From contig CANRIZ010000004.1 in assembly GCA_947630835.1 (NCBI GenBank), positions 1 to 64,000 of the forward strand: a stretch of DNA of 64,000 nucleotides. Direction: 5' to 3'. Below are positions 7,107-17,287 of the stretch, piece by piece. A program made the position numbers and the translations under genes. Position 1 is the first letter of the stretch. Each line of letters opens with the position of its first letter. This DNA comes from an uncultured Clostridia bacterium. GTDB taxonomy: Bacteria > Bacillota > Clostridia > Oscillospirales > Acutalibacteraceae. The notes under the pieces were generated by a model. It did not search any database. It had not been told where the DNA came from and saw nothing but the letters and a program-made list of their open reading frames with translations.

Positions 7107-10100
7107 TTATGAAAGGTAAGAGAAAATTTCTTTGAGAGTGTCGAGGGGGTCTTGCGTTTCCGTCATTTTCACGGCAATATATTTTCTGCCGAAGTCGCTT
7201 ACCGACACCCTGCCCCTTAATGCGGATGATAAATTCAGCACAAGCGAGGTCGGTATTTCGTTTATATAGAGTATAACGGTTCTGCCCTTTTGACCTATTT
7301 CGTTTATGCCGAATTTCGACGCCGTGTTCCTCAAAAGAGAAATGTCGATTAAGCCCTGAACGGACGGCGGAATATCGCCGTAACGGTCTTGCAGTTCGTC
7401 CTTTACGTCCTCGGCGTCCTCCCGAGTGAGTATATCGGCAATCCGCCTGTAAACGGCAAGCCGCTGTGATATAACGTAAATATATTCCTCGGGAATATGG
7501 GCGTCTATCTGCATATCAATAAGACATTCCTTTTTCTTTATTACGTTTGTTTCGCCCTTTTCCTCGCTGACCGCCTCGCCCAAAAGCTCCAGATACATAT
7601 CGTATCCGACCGCTTCAAGATGCCCGTGCTGCTGCGCTCCGAGCAGACTGCCCGCTCCTCTGATTTCAAGATCCCTCATAGCTATTTTAAAGCCCGAGCC
7701 GAATTCCGTGTATTCCCGTATGGCTTCAAGCCTTCTGTAAGCGGTTTCCGAAAGCTCCTTGCCTCTTTTAAAGGTGAAGTACGCCGAAGCTCTCCTCGCG
7801 CTTCTGCCTACTCTGCCCCTTATCTGATGAAGCTGCGCTAGCCCGAGACGGTCTGCGTCCTCGATTATGAGCGTGTTGCAGTTGGGAACGTCTACGCCCG
7901 TTTCGATAATGGTTGTGCATACGAGTATATCTATTTCGCCTTCAAGCAGCCTGCGCCAACGCTCGCTCAGCTCGTCCTCGGCCATTTTTCCGTGGGCTAC
8001 CTCTACCCTTGCCTCGGGCAGATATTTTTGAATTTCCGCCGCCTTTGTTTCGATATTTTCAACCCTGTTATACAGGTAATAAACCTGCCCGCCCCTGCGA
8101 AGCTCTTTTTCCATAGCCTCCGAAAGTATGTTCATATCGTGTTCTATAACGTAGGTTTGAACAGGGTGTCTGTCCTGCGGAGCTTCCTCTATTACGGACA
8201 TATCCCTTATTCCGGTCATAGCCATATTTAGCGTTCTCGGTATAGGCGTGGCGGAAAGCGTAAGCACGTCGACATAGGGGAATTTCTCTTTAAGCCTTTC
8301 CTTTTGCACAACGCCGAACCGCTGTTCCTCGTCGACTATAAGCAATCCCAGGTCTTTAAATTCGACCTTTTTTGAAATAAGCGAATGAGTGCCTACAACT
8401 ATATCAATGCTTCCCCGCTTCAGGTTTTGCGTGATTTTATCGCGCTCCTTGGGCGTTCTGAACCTTGAAAGCATTTCGATTTCCACGGGAAAGCCCTCAA
8501 ACCTTGCGGTAATCGTTCTGTAATGCTGCAGAGCGAGTATGGTTGTGGGGACGAGTATGGCGCACTGTTTGCCGTCTGCTATACATTTAAACGCGGCTCT
8601 CAGCGCAACCTCGGTTTTCCCGAAGCCGACGTCGCCGCAAAGCAGTCTGTCCATAGGATAGGGCTTTTCCATATCGCCCTTAATTTCGTCCGACGATTTT
8701 AACTGGTCGGGCGTTTCGTCATAGGGAAAACGCCTTTCAAAATCGGACTGCATATCTATATCCGGCGAAAAAGCGTAGCCCTTGGATTGCAGCCTTTTTG
8801 AATACAGAGCTATAAGCTCATCCGCCATATCCTTTACGGCACTGCGAACCTTACTGCGGGTCTTTTCCCAGTCCGCCGTTCCGATGCGGTTGAGCTTAAC
8901 GGATTTTCCGCTGTCCTCGCTCGGACCTATATATTTTGAAACAAGGTCAAGCTGGGTTACGGGCACATAAAGCACGTCGCCCTTTGCGTATTTTAACTTG
9001 ATATAATCCTTTACGATTTTGCCGACTTCAAGCTTTTTTATGCCGTCGAAAATACCTATGCCGTGCATCCTGTGAACGACATAGTCGCCCGTTTTAAGCT
9101 CGTCAAGCGAATGTATGCTTGCGCCCTTTTTAAAGTTTGAACGCTTACGTTTGCCGACGGCAGCCGCTTTTGCATAGGTAAAGACGTAAAAGCGTTCGTT
9201 CGGGTAGGCGAAACCTCCCGAAAAAGCCGAGGGCAAAACGCTGACCCTGCCCTTGGGAAATTCGCCCGGTTCGGAGGGGAAATAAACCGACGGCACACCC
9301 TCGCTTTCAAGGTCCTCGGCAAGAGCCTTTGCGGATTTTTCCGTTCCTCCCATTACAACCGCAGTCGAATTTTTTTGCAAAACGGGCTTAATATCCTCGC
9401 AAATCGCGTCAAGACTGCCGTTCCAAACGGGAAGCTTGGTTGCGGTGAAGCTTATAAGCTCCTTTACCGGAGTGTCGAAGCTGCCCCTCGCGAAGCTGTC
9501 AAGGTATATTGCCGAATGTTTTTCATATTCCCTGAAAAGCTCTGCCTGCGTGAGCAGAAATTTGTCAAGCCCTTGGCAAAGAGAGCCGTCCTCAAATAAA
9601 AATTTAATCTCCTCGTTTAAAAGCTTTACGGACGTTTCCGCCCTTTCCTTTACGCTTGAGCTTTCGCAGACGGCTAATAGATAATTATCGCCTAAATAAT
9701 CGAAAACGGTGCTGAACCTTTCATATGCAAGGGGAAGATATTTATCCTCCGAGTTGAGCTTAACGCCGCTTTTTATCCTGTCAATATCGGCGTACAGCTT
9801 TTCCTTTGCCTTTTTTGAACCCTTGCCTTTAACTCCCTTGATAAATTCCTCTATGCTGTCGGCAAGCTTTTCGTCGCTTTCAAAAACGATTTCCGCAGAC
9901 GGCATAACGGCAAACTCGTCAACGTCGCCGGTGCGCCTTTGCGTTTCAATATCGAAATACGACATTCTCTCTATCGCTTCGCCCCAAAATTCAACCCTTA
10001 CGGGCTGTTCGCCGTCGGGGGAGAACAAATCGAGTATATCGCCCCTGATTGAAAACTGACCTACGCCCTCCACCATATCGCAGCGCACATAACCCGCCGC

Positions 10101-10568
10101 AAGCAAAACCGACTTGATTCTTTCGGAGGAATATTCGCCGTTCTTTTTTAAAACAAGCGAATGTTTTTTCAGCTCCTCGGGCGGGATAGTCCTCTGTATC
10201 ACCGCCTGCACGGGGCAAACCGCAACGTCGATATTGCCCTCCAGCATATTTGAAAGCAGCTTTATCCGCCTTTGCTCGTACTCGTGGGAGCGTATTTGAG
10301 CGCCGTTAAAGGAAAAATCCCTTTCCGGATACACCAGCGCTTTAAGTCCGAAAACCGCCAGATCTTCGCAAAATTTAACCGCCGAGCGCTCATCGGGCAT
10401 AATAACAAGTGCCTTGCGGTTCAGATTCCCGCAAAGCGCGTTTATCAAATGTGCCTTATGAATTTGCGTTACACCCAATACGCCGAGCGCAGACGAGCCT
10501 TTTTTCACCGCCTTTTCAAGCTCCGTATATTCGGGCGACGCTTTCAGAATTTCCCTGAAGCCTGCCAT
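7107..10568 (-). CDS. mfd: Transcription-repair coupling factor
   Basis: 1153 aa with UvrB-like N-term, CarD-like domain (YVVHRMHGIGIFDGI) and helicase motifs (LLCGDVGFGKTEVA, DEEQRFGV). Confidence 0.97.
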   Translation of the reverse strand: MAGFREILKASPEYTELEKAVKKGSSALGVLGVTQIHKAHLINALCGNLNRKALVIMPDERSAVKFCEDLAVFGLKALVYPERDFSFNGAQIRSHEYEQRRIKLLSNMLEGNIDVAVCPVQAVIQRTIPPEELKKHSLVLKKNGEYSSERIKSVLLAAGYVRCDMVEGVGQFSIRGDILDLFSPDGEQPVRVEFWGEAIERMSYFDIETQRRTGDVDEFAVMPSAEIVFESDEKLADSIEEFIKGVKGKGSKKAKEKLYADIDRIKSGVKLNSEDKYLPLAYERFSTVFDYLGDNYLLAVCESSSVKERAETSVKLLNEEIKFLFEDGSLCQGLDKFLLTQAELFREYEKHSAIYLDSFARGSFDTPVKELISFTATKLPVWNGSLDAICEDIKPVLQKNSTAVVMGGTEKSAKALAEDLESEGVPSVYFPSEPGEFPKGRVSVLPSAFSGGFAYPNERFYVFTYAKAAAVGKRKRSNFKKGASIHSLDELKTGDYVVHRMHGIGIFDGIKKLEVGKIVKDYIKLKYAKGDVLYVPVTQLDLVSKYIGPSEDSGKSVKLNRIGTADWEKTRSKVRSAVKDMADELIALYSKRLQSKGYAFSPDIDMQSDFERRFPYDETPDQLKSSDEIKGDMEKPYPMDRLLCGDVGFGKTEVALRAAFKCIADGKQCAILVPTTILALQHYRTITARFEGFPVEIEMLSRFRTPKERDKITQNLKRGSIDIVVGTHSLISKKVEFKDLGLLIVDEEQRFGVVQKERLKEKFPYVDVLTLSATPIPRTLNMAMTGIRDMSVIEEAPQDRHPVQTYVIEHDMNILSEAMEKELRRGGQVYYLYNRVENIETKAAEIQKYLPEARVEVAHGKMAEDELSERWRRLLEGEIDILVCTTIIETGVDVPNCNTLIIEDADRLGLAQLHQIRGRVGRSARRASAYFTFKRGKELSETAYRRLEAIREYTEFGSGFKIAMRDLEIRGAGSLLGAQQHGHLEAVGYDMYLELLGEAVSEEKGETNVIKKKECLIDMQIDAHIPEEYIYVISQRLAVYRRIADILTREDAEDVKDELQDRYGDIPPSVQGLIDISLLRNTASKFGINEIGQKGRTVILYINEIPTSLVLNLSSALRGRVSVSDFGRKYIAVKMTETQDPLDTLKEIFSYLS

Positions 10569-10593
10569 AGATAATTTTTAACTCCCTAAATTG

Positions 10594-11199
10594 TTATGAA
10601 TTAAAGCTGTTCATCGCTTCGTCGATTTTTCCGTCAAGCATAAGCTCAACCGCGCGGCAGGCATTGTCTATAGCCTCTTTAAGCGGCTTTGCCTCGTCCT
10701 TTTTAAATTCGGAAAGCACCCAATCGGCAAGGTCGTAATCGGGATGGGGCTTTTTACCTACGCCGAGCTTTATCCTCGGAAAATCCGTCCCGCCCAGCTG
10801 AGAAATTATGCTTTTAATGCCGTTGTGACCGCCGTCCGTTCCCTTGCGCTTGATGCGAAGCTTACCGACGTCGAGCGATACGTCGTCAAATATAATTATT
10901 ATCCTGTCGTTGGGGATTTTGTAGAATGCCGCCGCCTCTTTGACGGCTTCGCCCGAATTATTCATATATGTTTGCGGCTTCATAACAATTACCCTGTGCG
11001 AGTTTATTACCGCGTCCGCAATTACAGCCTTAAATTTCAGCTTGTTGATTTTAAAGCCGTGCTTTTCCGCAAGCTCGTCAACGCACAAAAATCCCGAATT
11101 ATGTCGCGTCAGGGTGTATTTCCTTTCGGGATTTCCAAGCCCCGCCACGATAAATTCAGGAGCGCCGACAGACTGCCTTAATTTGAATCTGTCAAACAT
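10594..11199 (-). CDS. pth: Peptidyl-tRNA hydrolase
   Basis: VAGLGNPERKYTLTRHNSGF, PQTYMNNSGEAV, GTDGGHNGIKSI. Confidence 0.95.
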   Translation of the reverse strand: MFDRFKLRQSVGAPEFIVAGLGNPERKYTLTRHNSGFLCVDELAEKHGFKINKLKFKAVIADAVINSHRVIVMKPQTYMNNSGEAVKEAAAFYKIPNDRIIIIFDDVSLDVGKLRIKRKGTDGGHNGIKSIISQLGGTDFPRIKLGVGKKPHPDYDLADWVLSEFKKDEAKPLKEAIDNACRAVELMLDGKIDEAMNSFNS

Positions 11200-11218
11200 A
11201 CTTTGCCTCTTTTTTATA

Positions 11219-11905
11219 TTATTTGCTTTTGCTTTTATTGCGCCAGCCGTCTTTGTTTACCTGCCTTGCCCTCGCTATAGCCAAAGCGTCGCCGGGTACG
11301 TTGTCGGTTATAGTGGAACCCGCCGCGGTGTAAGCGCCTTCGCCGACGGTTACGGGAGCGACAAGGTTTGTGTTGCAGCCTATGAAGGCGTCGTCCTTAA
11401 TTGTGGTTCGGTGCTTTTCCCTGCCGTTAAAGTTTACCGTGACCGTGCCGCAGCCGAAGTTTACGCGCTTGCCTACGTCGCTGTCGCCGACGTAGGTTAG
11501 GTGGGAAACCTTAGTGCCTGTGTCAATGCTTGAATTTTTAACCTCTACGAAATTGCCGAGGTGTACGTTTTCGCCTATATCCGAGTTTGGCCTTATATGG
11601 ACGAACGGCCCTATATTACAGCCGTTGCCGACCTTTGATTGGCGGCAGCGAACCTCGTCAAGCAGTACGTTGTCGCCTATTTCGCTGTCCTCTATAACGG
11701 TGTTGGGCCCTATGGTACAGCCTTTGCCGATTTTAACCTTGCCTCTTAATATAGTTCCGGGCAGAATAACGCTGCCCTCGCCGATTTGCGTTCCCGAGTC
11801 AATCATAACGCCGTCAAAGCAGGGAATATCCACCCCGTTTTCAAGCTGTCTTTCTATTTCGGTCATTCTTTTTTCAAGAATTTCCTGCGCGGATTTTTTT
11901 GTCAT
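11219..11905 (-). CDS. Stand-alone GlmU C-terminal-like hexapeptide acyltransferase
   Basis: Left-handed beta-helix repeats; PFVHIRPNSDIGENVHLGNFVEVKNSSI..HLTYVGDSDVG..NFGCGTVTVNFNG; no uridylyltransferase domain. Confidence 0.8.
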   Translation of the reverse strand: MTKKSAQEILEKRMTEIERQLENGVDIPCFDGVMIDSGTQIGEGSVILPGTILRGKVKIGKGCTIGPNTVIEDSEIGDNVLLDEVRCRQSKVGNGCNIGPFVHIRPNSDIGENVHLGNFVEVKNSSIDTGTKVSHLTYVGDSDVGKRVNFGCGTVTVNFNGREKHRTTIKDDAFIGCNTNLVAPVTVGEGAYTAAGSTITDNVPGDALAIARARQVNKDGWRNKSKSK

Positions 11906-12000
11906 AAAAAAGCCTCCTAAAAAACATATATTTATTTTATCACTTTTGAGGCAATTTTACAACATAAATAATCGGCATTATTTGCAAAGAAAAGGCAGAA

Positions 12001-12048
12001 AAAAGAAAAGCGCCGCCGACTTTTCGCCGACAGCGCCCAAATAAATTC
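12001..12048 (-). terminator. Intrinsic terminator
   Basis: Minus strand GCGCTGTCGGCGAAAAGTCGGCGGCGCTTTTCTTTTTT. Confidence 0.65.
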
Positions 12049-12051
12049 AAA

Positions 12052-13719
12052 TTAAGCCGCGATTGCTTTGAGAATTGCCTTTGCGTCCGCAACGGTTATC
12101 TTGCCGTCGTAGTTCATATCGGCAACCCATTTTTCACTGCCGTTGAATGTACGCAGCCCTGCTACCGCCTGAAGAACAAGCTTTGCGTCAACAACCGTAA
12201 CGGAGGTATCGGCGTTGACGTCGCCCATCTTGCCGGCAAGCGGAGAAAGCGTCTTGCTTTGGCTGTCATAAGTCATAAACTGAGGGAAATCGGGGTTGGT
12301 GTGAATATCGGCGTCGGAAGGCGCAACAAGAAGCCAGGAGAAGAACCTTGAATTGTCGTTAACGCCCTGATTGCTGAATTCAACGTGATTTTGGTACTTG
12401 ATGAACCAAGTGTTGTCGGGGAAGAAGCAGGTGCTTGCGTCAATCATTCTGTCCGGAGAAAGGTATTCGCTTCTCGGATAATTGTCCCCGAGCGTTTCGC
12501 CGTAAGGAGCGACCGTAGCGTAACCGCTTGTGTGTACCGTTTCGATAACCTGATCGCCCGTCAAATTACCCGCGGACGAAACGGGAGGCATTTGAGAGTC
12601 GTAGTTTGAAACGACGGAAACGCATACTCCGCTGAGCTGCGCGGCCTTGAGAATATCCTCGATTTGAAGGCTTACGTTGTTGTGGTAATTTTCAACCTTA
12701 GCCCAGAAAGCCGCTTCCTGAGCGGGCGTTCCCTCGTTCATTCTGAAGGACATAAACTCCTTAGCCTCTTCATATCTGTTTTCGGGAACAAAGGTCCATA
12801 TACCCGTAGTATAGCCGAAGCTCGGGATAAGACATTCGGAATAAATCCTGTCCTTTTCACATTCGATAAGCTCGTCAACATAGGGAAGAATACTTCCCAA
12901 TAAGCCGGTCTGTTTAAGTATATCGCTCAAGGTGGAATTTCCGGTAGATTCGTTTATCATATTGTAAAGTCCCTGCTCGTCGATTTCAACCTCGCCGCAG
13001 AAAAGAGCACCGACAAGCTCAAGCCCGGTGAAAGCCGAGGAGAGCATGGTGATGTTGGTTAAATCGTCGTAGCCGTATTTTGCAAGATACGCGGAAACAA
13101 TGCAGCCGCCCATGCTTATGCCGGCTATGGCAACCTTGTCGTGACCCGTTCTCTGCTTCATATTTTCAACATAGTCGTGTATTTCGTCCGCAACAACCAT
13201 GGGATCTACACGCCAATCAAGCCCGTAAACCCAAGTGTGATCCGCGCCGACGGTATCAACGGCTATATCGACTATCTCGTTTGTAAATACCGACCTTACT
13301 TCCTCATAATCATAATCGGAAACGGGACCCGTAAACTGGTTGGCAAGGGCTACGTCCTTGTTGTAGGGTTCGCCGTCGGGGTTGCACTTAATGTAAGAAA
13401 ACAACTCGTTCGCAGCCGGAATAACGGCGTCGCAGAAAGCGTCGTAATCCGCCTTGGTTTTGTCGGATGTAATAAGCGCTTGAACCGCAGGCAGAGCCTT
13501 TTCAACGGCGCTCATAATGAGATCCCTGTCGGGCGGCCAAACGTTTTTGCCGGTGGTTTTGTCAACAAGCGGATACTCCGAAAAGCCCGAAACAACAAGC
13601 AGCGGAACGTCGTCCCTGACGCATTTGCCGTTTGCCGCAAGGGCGGGGAGCATTAAGCTTGCGAGCAGTACCGCCGAAAGAATAACACATAAAAACTTTT
13701 TGCCTGATTTTGCTGACAT
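12052..13719 (-). CDS. Secreted alpha/beta hydrolase with C-terminal type I dockerin-like domain
   Basis: Signal peptide; AIAGISMGGCIVSAY nucleophile elbow; C-term GDVNADTSVTVVDAKLVLQAVAG...DMNYDGKITVADAKAILKAI. Confidence 0.8.
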   Translation of the reverse strand: MSAKSGKKFLCVILSAVLLASLMLPALAANGKCVRDDVPLLVVSGFSEYPLVDKTTGKNVWPPDRDLIMSAVEKALPAVQALITSDKTKADYDAFCDAVIPAANELFSYIKCNPDGEPYNKDVALANQFTGPVSDYDYEEVRSVFTNEIVDIAVDTVGADHTWVYGLDWRVDPMVVADEIHDYVENMKQRTGHDKVAIAGISMGGCIVSAYLAKYGYDDLTNITMLSSAFTGLELVGALFCGEVEIDEQGLYNMINESTGNSTLSDILKQTGLLGSILPYVDELIECEKDRIYSECLIPSFGYTTGIWTFVPENRYEEAKEFMSFRMNEGTPAQEAAFWAKVENYHNNVSLQIEDILKAAQLSGVCVSVVSNYDSQMPPVSSAGNLTGDQVIETVHTSGYATVAPYGETLGDNYPRSEYLSPDRMIDASTCFFPDNTWFIKYQNHVEFSNQGVNDNSRFFSWLLVAPSDADIHTNPDFPQFMTYDSQSKTLSPLAGKMGDVNADTSVTVVDAKLVLQAVAGLRTFNGSEKWVADMNYDGKITVADAKAILKAIAA

Positions 13720-13812
13720 AAATTTTCCTCCCGCTATTTTAAATTCTTTTTTACTGCTTTTTACATTATAACAAAATAATATAATTTTTTCAATAAGGAA
13801 AAGCGCTTAATA

Positions 13813-14514
13813 TTAATCGACGGTAAGCTCTATGGTGTTTACCGTGCCGGAGGAGAGATAAAAGCCCAGATGAACGGCGCCCGAAACGTATTCCATAAAG
13901 TCCTCCGATTCGCTTGAGGGCGAGCCGTAATATTCCTTAACCCTTTCCGCCGAATCGCCCGTTTTAACGCCCTTTGCGGTGGAAAAAGAAGACGAGGTTA
14001 TCTCAACGTCGTAAATTATTTCGTCCGAACCCGAAAAATAAGTATAAACGGTGAAGCCCGAAAAAGTATAGATGTTATCCGTTCCGTTGTAATGGCAGGA
14101 CGGCGCTTGAGTTACGGACGAGGGGCTTCCGAACGCGGAGGATACCGAGGCGTATTTTGCGCCCGGGGCAACGCTTTTGCCGTTTATTACGGCCGCGGCG
14201 TCCGCCGATACGAAGCTGCCCTTTGCAACGCCGCTTTCGGGGGCGGCGGTAGTTGCCGGCGGGTTCTGCGCCGCCTTGGTAACAACGGGAGCTTTCGCCG
14301 CTTGTGTTGCCGGAGCGGCGGCTTTTGGTTGTGCTTGCGTATTTGCCTGAGTTTGCGGTTGAGTCTGCGGATTGTCGACTACCTCGTAATTCGCGGCGGT
14401 TGTCTGCGCGGTGGCGGTCGTGGTTTCGTCGGCGTCGCTCTTTTTTAACGAGCAGGAAGAAAACGCCGCCGCAACAAAGGCGAGCGATATAATAATGCAG
14501 GTGATTTTTCTCAT
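13813..14514 (-). CDS. Putative lipoprotein with Q/A/T-rich linker
   Basis: Lipobox FSSC; low-complexity linker; two SmpA-like repeats (SSAFGSPSSVTQ.., KEYYGSPSSESED). Confidence 0.6.
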   Translation of the reverse strand: MRKITCIIISLAFVAAAFSSCSLKKSDADETTTATAQTTAANYEVVDNPQTQPQTQANTQAQPKAAAPATQAAKAPVVTKAAQNPPATTAAPESGVAKGSFVSADAAAVINGKSVAPGAKYASVSSAFGSPSSVTQAPSCHYNGTDNIYTFSGFTVYTYFSGSDEIIYDVEITSSSFSTAKGVKTGDSAERVKEYYGSPSSESEDFMEYVSGAVHLGFYLSSGTVNTIELTVD

Positions 14515-14517
14515 TTT

Positions 14518-15864
14518 TTATCCTCCGGTTACAATTTGAATTTTATAGTTTTGCGGCAGTTCGGACGCGCTTATGTATGCCGAAAAACAGTTTTCCGAAT
14601 AGTTTTCCTTTTCACTGCCTCCGAAAGCGCCTATTGTATTATAGTAAACCGAATTTCCGTTTCCGTCAAGCACACGGACAAAGATTTTTTGCTCGGCTTT
14701 AAGCTCGTCTTCGACCTCGCCGTATATATGCAAAAGCTCTCCCTGCTCGCGGGCTTCAAACTTTGCTTTGCAATCAAGCGTTTTTGAGGGTAAGATGCGC
14801 TCCGCCCCGAGAACGGGGGCATACAGGAGTATGTTTTTAAGATTCCTTTCAACCGTTTCAAAAATCAGGGTATCGCAATTCGTGCTTTTTATAAGCGTCA
14901 GGTCAACGGGCGCTTGTCGGGTATAGTAAGTGCTTTTAAAGTTTTCCGCCATAAAGGGGAATAGGGCGATTCCGAATGAATCGCGGAACATCAAAAGCGA
15001 GCCGTTTCCCTTTTCGTTGCCCGTGCGGATTATAATATCGTCCGCCGATTTGAACGAGCCGAAGGTTTTGTAATTGAAATCATACGCCGCCGTATATTCT
15101 GTTTCCGTAAAATCAAAGCCCGGGTACAGCATCTCGCCGAGATCCCCTCTGTGTTCGCTTTTTTCGGTGAGCGCAACGTCTTTAAAGCTCAAATAACCGC
15201 CTTCGCCGAAAAGGTCTCCCATAATCGCCTCGTAAGCGGCTATTGCGCCCTTTTGGTTCCAATGCGTGTCCGTTTTGTAGTAACAGTTTTCGTCAAGCTT
15301 TGAAAAAACTTCGCAAAGGTCAATGTAGTTTACCTCGCTGTTTTTTAGCATAGGCGTTAATTTTTCAAGATTTGATACGCCCGATTTAATATACCTTTTC
15401 GGCATATCGTCCGGGTAAAGCGTGTTTTTGTTGGGAGCGACGGTAAATGCGAATTTAACGCAGCTTCTGTCGCAGTAACGCTTGATTTGCGAAAGAGCGT
15501 CGCAGATGTTAAAAAGCTCCCTGTCGCTCAATCCGTTTACCGACAGATAATCGTTTACCGTTTCCTTAAAATAAAGCGTATCGTTTTTGCCTATAATGAC
15601 CTGCGGTTCGGTCGAGGTTTTAAAAAGCTTGTTTGCGATGTAGGCGTTAACGCTTACCGCCTTATCGTGAAAAGCCACGTTTTCGGCAACGTAATCGGAA
15701 AGCTCCTTTGTAAAGGAGACGTTGAGCTTACCGTCCGAGACAATTTCGGGGAAGAGGGTAAGACTTTGCTTTTTTGAACCCGGCTCGTCCCCTTTAAAAA
15801 ATACCGAAAGACCTACGGCAAGGGAAATTATAAAAAACGTAAATATAAAAATCTTGCTTTTCAT
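14518..15864 (-). CDS. DHHW/AlgX-like SGNH-type protein
   Basis: CYYKTDTHWNQKGAIAAYEAIM and downstream MFRDSFGIALFPF; adjacent to MBOAT gene. Confidence 0.8.
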   Translation of the reverse strand: MKSKIFIFTFFIISLAVGLSVFFKGDEPGSKKQSLTLFPEIVSDGKLNVSFTKELSDYVAENVAFHDKAVSVNAYIANKLFKTSTEPQVIIGKNDTLYFKETVNDYLSVNGLSDRELFNICDALSQIKRYCDRSCVKFAFTVAPNKNTLYPDDMPKRYIKSGVSNLEKLTPMLKNSEVNYIDLCEVFSKLDENCYYKTDTHWNQKGAIAAYEAIMGDLFGEGGYLSFKDVALTEKSEHRGDLGEMLYPGFDFTETEYTAAYDFNYKTFGSFKSADDIIIRTGNEKGNGSLLMFRDSFGIALFPFMAENFKSTYYTRQAPVDLTLIKSTNCDTLIFETVERNLKNILLYAPVLGAERILPSKTLDCKAKFEAREQGELLHIYGEVEDELKAEQKIFVRVLDGNGNSVYYNTIGAFGGSEKENYSENCFSAYISASELPQNYKIQIVTGG

Positions 15865-15873
15865 CTTTCGCTC

Positions 15874-17262
15874 CTAAAACTGAAAATAAATAAAAGGCGA
15901 ATACGAGCTTGAAACGACGGTCAAAAGACTCGCCGCAAACAAAAGTATCGCGCACGGATATTTCAATGCCGTAATTTTTTCGCTGTTAATGCGGATTTTT
16001 TCCTTTATATCCCTGCCGAAGAAGGAATAGAAAAGAGCAAACAGCAATACGCACGCAAACAGCGGCGAAAATTCCGCCGAAAGCAGGGAAATTCCCGCGC
16101 GGTTTATCTTAAAGCCGCAGACGGCCGCCTTTACAAAGGTGAAAGCCTGCGACAGATTTTCCGCCCTGAAAATCAAAAAGCCTATTGCCGCCATACAGAA
16201 GGTGTAAAGCCTGTTTAAGGGCTTAATGCGAATTTTGTTTACCGGTATTACGTTAAGCTCCTCAAGCATACAAATAACGCCGTGGTAGATTCCCCAAACG
16301 ATAAAGGTGAAATTTGCGCCGTGCCATATGCCGGTCAGCAGAAAAACAAACAGGCGGTTAAAAACCGTTCTGAGCTTTCCTTTTCTGCTTCCGCCCATAG
16401 GTATATACACATATTCTTTAAACCAAGAGGTCAGGGAAATGTGCCATCTGCGCCAAAATTCCCTTATATCCATAGACGAAAAGGGATGCTCGAAGTTTTC
16501 AAGGAAGGTAAAGCCGAATATTTTTCCGAGCCCTATCGCCATATCGGAATAGCCCGAAAAATCAAAATATATCTGCATACTGTAAGCCGCGGCCGCAACC
16601 CAAGCCGTCGGGAAGGAAATCATTTCGCCGTCAAAGCCGAAAATGCCGTCAACCGCAATGCTCAGGGTGTCGGCAATTATAACCTTTTTGGAAAGCCCCG
16701 TTATAAACCTTACCGCGCCGTCGGCTATTGAGGAACAGTCCTTTTTCCTCGAATTTAATTGGCTTTCAATGTCGTGAAATTTGACAATAGGCCCCGCTAT
16801 AAGCTGTGGGAAAAACGATATGTACAAAAGAAGATTTACAAAGCTTGTCTGCGTTTTTCCGCCGTTTCTGTAGCAGTCGACGGTGTATGAAATAATCTGA
16901 AACGTAAAAAACGAAATGCCTATCGGCAAAACAATAGGCATTTCAACGGTCTGCGCGTTAAAAAGAGCGCAGATTGAGTTTACGGCAAAATTGAGGTACT
17001 TAAAAACGAAAAGCACCCCTATATCGAGCGTAGTAAGCATGGCAAGCTTCAGTTTGGTAACCCTGCCTTTTTTGGTGGCAAGGAAATGCACGAATACCGA
17101 AAAAATCAGATAAAAAACAAACAGAGGCTCGCCGTAAGCATAAAAAATTATGCTGAAAAGGCAAAGTATCAAGTTTTGGAGCTTGACCGATTTAACGCTG
17201 TTATACAGTATAAAGACAATCGGAAGAAAAAAACAAATAAAAACTACGCTTGAAAAGACCAA
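15874..17262 (-). CDS. MBOAT family O-acyltransferase (AlgI-like)
   Basis: FDFSGYSDMAIGLGKIFGF, REFWRRWHISLTSWFKEYVYIPMGGSR, GIWHGANFTFIVWG. Confidence 0.92.
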   Translation of the reverse strand: MVFSSVVFICFFLPIVFILYNSVKSVKLQNLILCLFSIIFYAYGEPLFVFYLIFSVFVHFLATKKGRVTKLKLAMLTTLDIGVLFVFKYLNFAVNSICALFNAQTVEMPIVLPIGISFFTFQIISYTVDCYRNGGKTQTSFVNLLLYISFFPQLIAGPIVKFHDIESQLNSRKKDCSSIADGAVRFITGLSKKVIIADTLSIAVDGIFGFDGEMISFPTAWVAAAAYSMQIYFDFSGYSDMAIGLGKIFGFTFLENFEHPFSSMDIREFWRRWHISLTSWFKEYVYIPMGGSRKGKLRTVFNRLFVFLLTGIWHGANFTFIVWGIYHGVICMLEELNVIPVNKIRIKPLNRLYTFCMAAIGFLIFRAENLSQAFTFVKAAVCGFKINRAGISLLSAEFSPLFACVLLFALFYSFFGRDIKEKIRINSEKITALKYPCAILLFAASLLTVVSSSYSPFIYFQF

Positions 17263-17287
17263 GTATTTTCAATCCTTTAAAATTTTG

